Assembly: GCA_023444445.1 (NCBI GenBank)
Contig: JAEXMK010000057.1
Location: 1-13,054 of the forward strand
DNA length: 13,054 nt
Direction: 5' to 3'
Origin: Pseudomonadota bacterium
GTDB lineage: Bacteria > Pseudomonadota > Alphaproteobacteria > Rhizobiales > Rhizobiaceae
Part shown: in pieces, positions 9,314 through 13,054 of the stretch
Numbering within the stretch: position 1 is the stretch's first letter
Layout: the number at the start of each line of letters is the position of its first letter
Program-made: the position numbers and the translations under genes
Notes under the pieces: generated by a model
Seen by the model: the letters and a program-made list of their open reading frames with translations, nothing else
What the model was told of the DNA's origin: nothing
The model's database searches: none

Positions 9314-9826
9314 ATGACAATCAAAGCAGAAGATTTGCCTTACCGTCCCTGTGCGGGAATAATGGTTCTGAACGCTGAGGGCCTCGTCTGGGCCGGCCGA
9401 CGGATCAAGGAAGGCAACTCCGAATATGATGGCTCACCGCAATTGTGGCAAATGCCGCAGGGCGGCATCGATGATGGCGAAAGGCCTTTGACGGCTGCCA
9501 TTCGTGAACTCTACGAAGAGACGGGCATGAAGACGGTGACCCTGCTTGCGGAAGCAAGCGACTGGATTCACTATGACCTGCCGCCCGAACTGATCGGTAT
9601 CGGCCTCAAGGGGAAATATCGTGGCCAAGCGCAGCGCTGGTTCGCGTTCCGCTTCGAGGGTGACGAAAGCGAAATCCAGATCGATCCGCCGCCCACCGGG
9701 CATTCGGCCGAATTTGACGCCTGGGACTGGAAGCCAATGGGAAGCCTTCCCGAACTGATCGTGCCCTTCAAGCGTGCGGTCTATGAAAAGGTCGTGGCGG
9801 AGTTTCAGCACCTTTCCGGTAAATAA
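9314..9826 (+). CDS. rppH: RNA pyrophosphohydrolase RppH (Nudix)
   Basis: Removes pyrophosphate from the 5' triphosphate end of RNA, which in E. coli starts RNase E-dependent decay. In the Rhizobiales the same family was first known as IalA/NudH, a diadenosine polyphosphate hydrolase. The 170-residue protein opens with [13 protein letters not shown], and [12 protein letters not shown] leads into the full Nudix box, residues 50-72: Gly50, Glu56, then RELYEETGM (64-72) with the metal-binding glutamates. [12 protein letters not shown] and the C-terminal FDAWDWKP are also typical of this subfamily. The ATG at 9314 gives a normal N-terminus; the upstream ribosome site is weak (CGGG about ten bases away). 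It is the last gene of the plus-strand block, and its stop codon directly abuts a strong terminator. Confidence 0.94.
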   Translation: MTIKAEDLPYRPCAGIMVLNAEGLVWAGRRIKEGNSEYDGSPQLWQMPQGGIDDGERPLTAAIRELYEETGMKTVTLLAEASDWIHYDLPPELIGIGLKGKYRGQAQRWFAFRFEGDESEIQIDPPPTGHSAEFDAWDWKPMGSLPELIVPFKRAVYEKVVAEFQHLSGK

Positions 9827-9850
9827 AAAAGGCGGCCAAGGCCGCCTTTT
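9827..9850. terminator. Bidirectional rho-independent terminator between rppH and bfr
   Basis: AAAAGGCGGCC (9827-9837) and GGCCGCCTTTT (9840-9850) are exact reverse complements around AA. The stem core is seven G:C pairs. On the plus strand it ends in TTTT; on the minus strand it ends in a longer run of T. It sits at the junction of two converging genes, one base past the rppH stop and 18 bases past the bfr stop, so it most likely ends both transcripts. Confidence 0.93.
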
Positions 9851-9868
9851 CCGTTCTGTTACAAGTGC

Positions 9869-10354
9869 TTATTCCGCTTCGTTGGCGGAATCAGCGTTAA
9901 GCTGACCGTATTTTTCTTCGCCAATCTTGGCGAGCAGCTCAAGCTGAGTCTCGAGGAAGTCGATATGGCCTTCTTCATCGATCAGCAGCGCTTCAAACAG
10001 CTTCATGGAGACGTAGTCTCCGGCTTCATGACAGATGTCACGGGACTGCTTGTAAGACGCGCGGGCATCGTATTCGCCTGCCAGATCAGCTTCCAGAACT
10101 TCCTTGACGTTCTGGCCGATCCGGAGCGGCGCAACGGTCTGAAGGTTCGGATGGCCTTCGAGGAAGATGATGCGGTCGATCAGCTTATCGGCGTGCTGCA
10201 TCTCTTCGATGGACTCAGCGCGTTCCTTCTTTGCGAGTTTGGTGTAACCCCAGTCGTTCAGAAGACGATAGTGAAGCCAATATTGATTTACTGCACCGAG
10301 TTCGAGAAACAGTGCCTCGTTAAGCCGCTCGATGACTCTTTTGTCGCCTTTCAA
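9869..10354 (-). CDS. bfr: Bacterioferritin
   Basis: Heme-containing ferritin that oxidises Fe(II) and stores Fe(III) in a 24-subunit shell. From a TTG start at 10354 the protein is 161 residues and begins MKGDK like E. coli Bfr. With this start the numbering matches E. coli exactly: ferroxidase ligands Glu18, Glu51, His54, Glu94, Glu127 and His130, and heme ligand Met52. The TTG has AGGAGAG six bases upstream (plus-strand 10361-10367). An in-frame ATG at 10378 would add eight residues (MKRIGERT), but it lies upstream of that ribosome site, so I reject it. The 3' tail is short and acidic. The start region overlaps the end of bfd by 35 bases, so the two are one operon read leftward, ending at the shared terminator. 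Confidence 0.96.
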   Translation of the reverse strand: MKGDKRVIERLNEALFLELGAVNQYWLHYRLLNDWGYTKLAKKERAESIEEMQHADKLIDRIIFLEGHPNLQTVAPLRIGQNVKEVLEADLAGEYDARASYKQSRDICHEAGDYVSMKLFEALLIDEEGHIDFLETQLELLAKIGEEKYGQLNADSANEAE

Positions 10355-10631
10355 TGTCCGCTCTCCTATTCTCTTCATGGAATCGCTTTAGGCGGGACAT
10401 AAAATCAAAAACATCGGCCTCCGTCGAGTGGCGACGGGCGTGATATTCTTCTGTGGTTTTGATGATCAGGTCGACGACGGAGGGAAAACAGCCACAGCAG
10501 CGACCACGTTTTTCCATGGCATGATACACTTTTGCGGGAACGATAAGCTGCCAACAGTCCTCATCGAGGAGCTCGTTGATGACGTCCTTGATCTCATGAT
10601 CAGTGATGTAATTGCAGCTGCAAACCAGCAT
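10320..10631 (-). CDS. bfd: Bacterioferritin-associated ferredoxin, [2Fe-2S], long form
   Basis: Bfd docks on bacterioferritin and passes electrons to its heme so that stored iron is released as Fe(II). The protein starts [14 protein letters not shown]. Cys4 and Cys6 with Cys45 and Cys48 (in [10 protein letters not shown]) give the family's CxC plus CxxC cluster ligands. Cys46 and Cys26 are extra. E. coli Bfd is 64 residues; this one is 103, with a C-terminal extension from about residue 68 rich in Arg, His, Glu and Lys (for example [14 protein letters not shown]). The extension runs into the start of bfr, so its DNA also holds the bfr ribosome site. The fold assignment is secure; the role of the tail is unknown. 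The ATG at 10631 has only a weak ribosome site (CAGG about nine bases upstream). Confidence 0.92.
   Translation of the reverse strand: MLVCSCNYITDHEIKDVINELLDEDCWQLIVPAKVYHAMEKRGRCCGCFPSVVDLIIKTTEEYHARRHSTEADVFDFMSRLKRFHEENRRADIERRQKSHRAA
10361..10367 (-). promoter_or_regulatory. Ribosome binding site that fixes the bfr TTG start
   Basis: On the minus strand this reads AGGAGAG, a near-perfect Shine-Dalgarno sequence six bases before TTG at 10354. It lies inside the C-terminal codons of bfd and downstream of the alternative ATG at 10378, so it can only serve the TTG. Confidence 0.8.
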
Positions 10632-10670
10632 GATAAACTGCCTGTATGACGCAACACGTTGTTTTCGTTC

Positions 10671-10699
10671 TTAAACCAAAACAGGACACTGGCTGTCAA
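10671..10699 (-). promoter_or_regulatory. Promoter of bfd-bfr
   Basis: On the minus strand TTGACA (plus coordinates 10694-10699), a perfect -35 box, is followed after 17 bases by GTTTAA (10671-10676), a fair -10 box. Transcription would start near 10664, leaving a leader of about 33 bases before the bfd ATG. It is the best promoter match I found in the window. Confidence 0.7.
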
Positions 10700-10731
10700 G
10701 AAAAACATCTGAAGCGACTAGCAGTGAGTCT

Positions 10732-10748
10732 TTTAGACCTTTTCTAAA
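10732..10748. promoter_or_regulatory. Iron control element (ICE), likely Irr operator
   Basis: TTTAGAC-CTT-TTCTAAA matches the alphaproteobacterial ICE palindrome TTTAGAA-N3-TTCTAAA at 13 of 14 defined bases. Irr, a Fur-family regulator degraded in the presence of heme, binds ICE boxes when iron is scarce, and bacterioferritin genes are among the predicted targets in this bacterial group. The site lies about 100 bases upstream of bfd and 33 bases upstream of its predicted -35 box. It is on the far side of a likely phbB terminator, so bfd-bfr is the natural target. The sequence match is direct; binding and the sign of control are inferred. Confidence 0.8.
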
Positions 10749-10755
10749 CTTTACC

Positions 10756-10772
10756 GAAAATATCGTATTTTC
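10756..10772. repeat. Perfect 7-3-7 AT-rich palindrome beside the ICE box
   Basis: GAAAATA (10756-10762) and TATTTTC (10766-10772) are exact reverse complements around TCG. It has the same 7-3-7 geometry as the ICE box, and the two centres are 24 bases apart (10740 and 10764), a little over two helical turns. I cannot assign it to a known regulator. In such AT-rich DNA a chance palindrome is possible. Confidence 0.5.
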
Positions 10773-10823
10773 AATTGTTTAGCTATTCGAAATGATATGA
10801 AATCGATGATTTGTTTATAAGAA

Positions 10824-10854
10824 AATAATTAAATAAACCCGTTGTTATCACGGG
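10824..10854 (-). terminator. Probable rho-independent terminator of phbB
   Basis: On the minus strand CCCGT pairs with ACGGG (plus 10838-10842 with 10850-10854, seven-base loop), followed by TTTATTTAATTATTTTC. A short G:C stem plus a T-rich tail, about 45 bases after the phbB stop, fits a terminator that separates phbB from the bfd promoter. The stem is only five pairs and the T-tract is broken by A, so efficiency may be moderate. Confidence 0.6.
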
Positions 10855-10859
10855 ATTGT

Positions 10860-10888
10860 GATCGATGTAAGTCGATCGCTGTAAGCGA
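10860..10888. repeat. Tandem pair of short hairpin-forming repeats after phbB
   Basis: GATCGA-TGTAAG-TCGATC (10860-10877) is immediately followed, with a two-base overlap, by TCGCT-GTA-AGCGA (10876-10888). Both units share the core TGTAAG and a CG-rich stem, so they look like a diverged direct repeat. They sit between the phbB stop and its likely terminator. They could stabilise the mRNA 3' end or be leftover repeat units. Confidence 0.45.
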
Positions 10889-10899
10889 GCGGTGGCTCT

Positions 10900-11625
10900 T
10901 TAGGCGAAATATTGCCCGCCATTGGCGGTCACGGTGGAACCGGTGATAAATCCCGCTTCGTCCGACACCAGAAACAGGACGCAGCGGGCGATTTCTTCCG
11001 GTTCGCCTAGCCGCCCGACGGGAATTTGTGGCACGATCCGTTCCGCAAGAACCTTTTCCGGTATCGCCCGCACCATTTCCGTGCCGATATAGCCTGGGCA
11101 GATGGCGTTGACGGTGATGTTGCGGCTGGCGCCTTCCTGGGCAAGCGCCTTGGTGAAGCCGATATCGCCTGCTTTCGAGGCGGAATAATTGACCTGTCCC
11201 GCCTGGCCCTTCTGGCCGTTGATGGAAGAGATGTTGACGATGCGTCCGAAGCCGCGTTCACGCATGCCTGGCCAGACGGGGTGCGTCATGTTGAAGACGC
11301 CGGTGAGGTTGGTGTCGATCACCTCTCGCCATTGCTGCGGCGACATCTTGTGAAACATGGCGTCGCGGGTGATGCCGGCGTTGTTGACGAGGACTTCTAC
11401 AGGGCCGAAAGTCTCCTCCACCTTCGCTATGCCGTTGACGCAGGCGTCGTAATCGCGAACGTCCCATTGAAACGCGGGGATACCGGTTTCTTTCTGGAAT
11501 GCTTCCGCCCTGTCGGTCGTAAAGGCATAGTTGACGGCCACGCGGTAGCCGGCTGCCTGCAGGGCGCGGGCGATTGCGGCGCCTATGCCGCTCGTCCCGC
11601 CGGAAATCAAAGCAACCCGGCTCAT
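10900..11625 (-). CDS. phbB: Acetoacetyl-CoA reductase
   Basis: NADPH-dependent reduction of acetoacetyl-CoA to (R)-3-hydroxybutyryl-CoA, the second step of polyhydroxybutyrate synthesis. It is a short-chain dehydrogenase of 241 residues. Visible motifs are the nucleotide-binding ISGGTSGIG (7-15), NNAG (81-84), the catalytic Ser134 in NISSINGQKG, Tyr147 and Lys151 in YSASK, and ICPGYIGTEMV, typical of PhbB rather than FabG. The start is ATG at 11625 with GGAGG (plus 11631-11635) five bases upstream. The in-frame ATG at 11637 overlaps that ribosome site and would add four residues, so it is rejected. It follows phbA at 170 bases on the same strand. The general SDR resemblance to FabG is a possible confusion, but the phbA neighbour settles it. 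Confidence 0.95.
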   Translation of the reverse strand: MSRVALISGGTSGIGAAIARALQAAGYRVAVNYAFTTDRAEAFQKETGIPAFQWDVRDYDACVNGIAKVEETFGPVEVLVNNAGITRDAMFHKMSPQQWREVIDTNLTGVFNMTHPVWPGMRERGFGRIVNISSINGQKGQAGQVNYSASKAGDIGFTKALAQEGASRNITVNAICPGYIGTEMVRAIPEKVLAERIVPQIPVGRLGEPEEIARCVLFLVSDEAGFITGSTVTANGGQYFA

Positions 11626-11707
11626 ATTGGCCTCCATGACCTGTCAACGAAGCTCCTCGATCTACAAGCGCTTCCAACTATTGCAGAACTCTTTCGTCGT
11701 GCTCAAC

Positions 11708-11725
11708 GGCCATAGAAATACGGCC
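11708..11725. other. Hairpin in the phbA-phbB gap
   Basis: GGCCATA (11708-11714) and TACGGCC (11719-11725) pair over seven positions with one G:T wobble around GAAA on the plus strand. A further GGCC at 11733-11736 could compete for pairing. No T-run follows on the minus strand beyond a mixed stretch, so it is not a convincing terminator. I see no gene and no clear promoter in the rest of the 170-base gap (11626-11795), so whether phbB shares the phbA transcript is open. Confidence 0.3.
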
Positions 11726-11795
11726 AATGGGAGGCCGCTTCTACCCTAATGTCTACCGAACCGGAATTGCTTTTTGGTAAGCTCTGCGAGGGTTT

Positions 11796-12977
11796 TCAGA
11801 GGGCCTCGATGCACATGGCGACACCCATGCCACCGCCGATGCAGAGCGTTGCGAGGCCCTTTGATACGTTGCGGCGACGCATCTCGAAAATCAGCGTGTT
11901 CAGAATGCGCGCACCGGAAGCCCCGATGGGATGGCCGATGGCAATCGCCCCGCCGTTGACGTTGACTATATCGGGATTAAGCCCCAGTTCGCGCACAACG
12001 GCACAGGATTGGGCGGCAAAGGCCTCGTTGGCCTCGACAAGGCCGATATCGCTTATCGACCAGCCGGCCTTGGCCAGTGCCTTGCGGGAGGCGGGGATGG
12101 GGCCGGTGCCCATGATCTGGGGATCAACACCAGCCGTTGCCCAGGAGGCGATACGCGCCAGCGGCTTGATACCGCGCTTTGCCGCTTCGTGCTCAGACAT
12201 CAAAAGTGTGGCCGCGGCGCCATCATTCAGGCCAGAGGCGTTACCGGCCGTGACCGTTCCTTCCTTGTCGAAGGCGGGGCGCAGCTTGGCCATGGTTTCG
12301 AGCGAAGCGCCATGACGAATATGTTCGTCTGCGTCGATGACGATATCGGCCTTGCGGCCTTTGACCGTGAAGGCGACGATTTCGTCAGTGAAACGGCCGG
12401 CGCTCTGGGCGGCCTCCGCCTTGTTTTGCGATGCGACTGCGAACTGGTCCTGCTCATCGCGGGAAAGCTGCCATTGGCGCGCGATGTTTTCGGCGGTGAT
12501 GCCCATGTGATAACCGTAAAAGGCGTCGGTCAGGCCATCTTTCAGCATGGTGTCGATCATCTTGAAGTCGCCCATCTTCACGCCGCCGCGCAAGTGCGCG
12601 CAATGGGGCGCCATGGACATGGATTCCTGGCCGCCGGCGATCACGATGTCCGCATCACCCGTCACGATCTGCTGCATGCCGAGGGCTACGGCGCGCAGGC
12701 CCGAACCGCAGAGCTGGTTGAGGCCAAAGGCGGTCGCCTCCTGGGGAATGCCAGCTTTCATCGCTGCCTGGCGCGCGGGATTCTGCCCCTCGCCTGCCGT
12801 CAGGACCTGACCGAGAATGACCTCATCCACTTCATTGGCCGCAATGCCGGCGCGCTCCAGCACCGCACTGATGACGGTGGCACCGAGTTCATGGGCCGGC
12901 GTATTGGCGAAGTGGCCGTTAAAAGAGCCGACGGCGGTGCGCGCGGCGCTGGCAATCACGATTGAAGGCAGGGTCAT
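11796..12977 (-). CDS. phbA: Acetyl-CoA acetyltransferase (beta-ketothiolase)
   Basis: Condenses two acetyl-CoA to acetoacetyl-CoA, the first step of polyhydroxybutyrate synthesis, and works in reverse during breakdown. The 393-residue length is that of biosynthetic thiolases. The nucleophile is Cys90 in NQLCGSGLRAV. His349 lies in GGAIAIGHPIGASGAR and Cys379 in LCIGGGMGVAM; in Zoogloea PhbA the three are Cys89, His348 and Cys378. GNASGLNDGAAA and VEANEAFAAQ are also thiolase signatures. The start is ATG at 12977 with GAGGAG seven bases upstream. The frame stays open to 13031 but the extra 18 residues are not thiolase-like. Transcribed leftward toward phbB. A TTGACT at 13026-13031 is present upstream but has no matching -10 box. 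Confidence 0.97.
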   Translation of the reverse strand: MTLPSIVIASAARTAVGSFNGHFANTPAHELGATVISAVLERAGIAANEVDEVILGQVLTAGEGQNPARQAAMKAGIPQEATAFGLNQLCGSGLRAVALGMQQIVTGDADIVIAGGQESMSMAPHCAHLRGGVKMGDFKMIDTMLKDGLTDAFYGYHMGITAENIARQWQLSRDEQDQFAVASQNKAEAAQSAGRFTDEIVAFTVKGRKADIVIDADEHIRHGASLETMAKLRPAFDKEGTVTAGNASGLNDGAAATLLMSEHEAAKRGIKPLARIASWATAGVDPQIMGTGPIPASRKALAKAGWSISDIGLVEANEAFAAQSCAVVRELGLNPDIVNVNGGAIAIGHPIGASGARILNTLIFEMRRRNVSKGLATLCIGGGMGVAMCIEAL

Positions 12978-13054
12978 CTCTATTCTCCTCACATGCGGGC
13001 GGAGACTGGCAAAGCTTTCAATACAAGTCAAATGCCGAAAGTTGCTTTAAAAGA

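Noticed and set aside
9965..10649. Plus-strand ORFs opposite bfr and bfd (9965-10402 and 10428-10649)
   Set aside because: Both are antisense to genes with exact catalytic residue matches, and neither resembles a known family.
11931..12965. Plus-strand ORF of 344 codons opposite phbA
   Set aside because: It is a shadow of the thiolase gene; the Gly/His/Asp-rich translation is what reverse-complemented thiolase codons give.
13003..13031. TTGACT upstream of phbA as a -35 box
   Set aside because: At spacings of 16 to 18 bases the sequence is GC-rich and shows no -10 match, and the window ends before any other promoter could be judged.

Overview
The window reads as ordinary chromosomal DNA from an alphaproteobacterium of the Rhizobiales, most likely Rhizobiaceae and close to Agrobacterium. 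Four things point there: the gene order, the GC-rich coding style, the use of TTG starts, and an Irr-type iron-control (ICE) palindrome in front of the bacterioferritin genes. The protein identities come from reading motifs, not from a database search.

Plus strand, 1-9826: ten co-directional genes. They are obgE (5' end cut off by the window edge), proB, proA, nadD, rsfS, rlmH, an EnvC-like amidase activator, the periplasmic protease ctpA, a membrane-anchored divergent polysaccharide deacetylase of YibQ type, and rppH. Several junctions overlap: obgE/proB by 4 bases, proB/proA by 8, and envC-like/ctpA by 11, which suggests translational coupling. The early genes serve ribosome assembly and silencing (obgE, rsfS, rlmH), proline synthesis (proB, proA) and NAD synthesis (nadD). 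The later genes form a cell-envelope group (EnvC-like, CtpA, YibQ-like), followed by an RNA 5'-end hydrolase. A strong bidirectional terminator closes the block at about 9827-9850.

Minus strand, 9869-10631: an iron-storage operon transcribed leftward, bfd (bacterioferritin-associated ferredoxin) then bfr (bacterioferritin), with overlapping ends. Its upstream region holds a near-consensus -35/-10 pair, a 13-of-14 match to the ICE box bound by Irr, and a second unexplained 7-3-7 palindrome. This AT-rich 268-base gap is the only sizeable non-coding region, and it also carries the likely phbB terminator.

Minus strand, 10900-12977: phbA (thiolase) then phbB (acetoacetyl-CoA reductase), the two enzymes that make 3-hydroxybutyryl-CoA for polyhydroxybutyrate.

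I see no mobile element, CRISPR array, tRNA, rRNA or phage gene, and nothing that amounts to a new defence or biosynthetic system. The points most worth checking are the bfd-bfr control region, the loss of catalytic residues in both envelope proteins that flank ctpA, the non-canonical G4 motif of ObgE, and non-ATG starts for bfr, rsfS and the YibQ-like gene.
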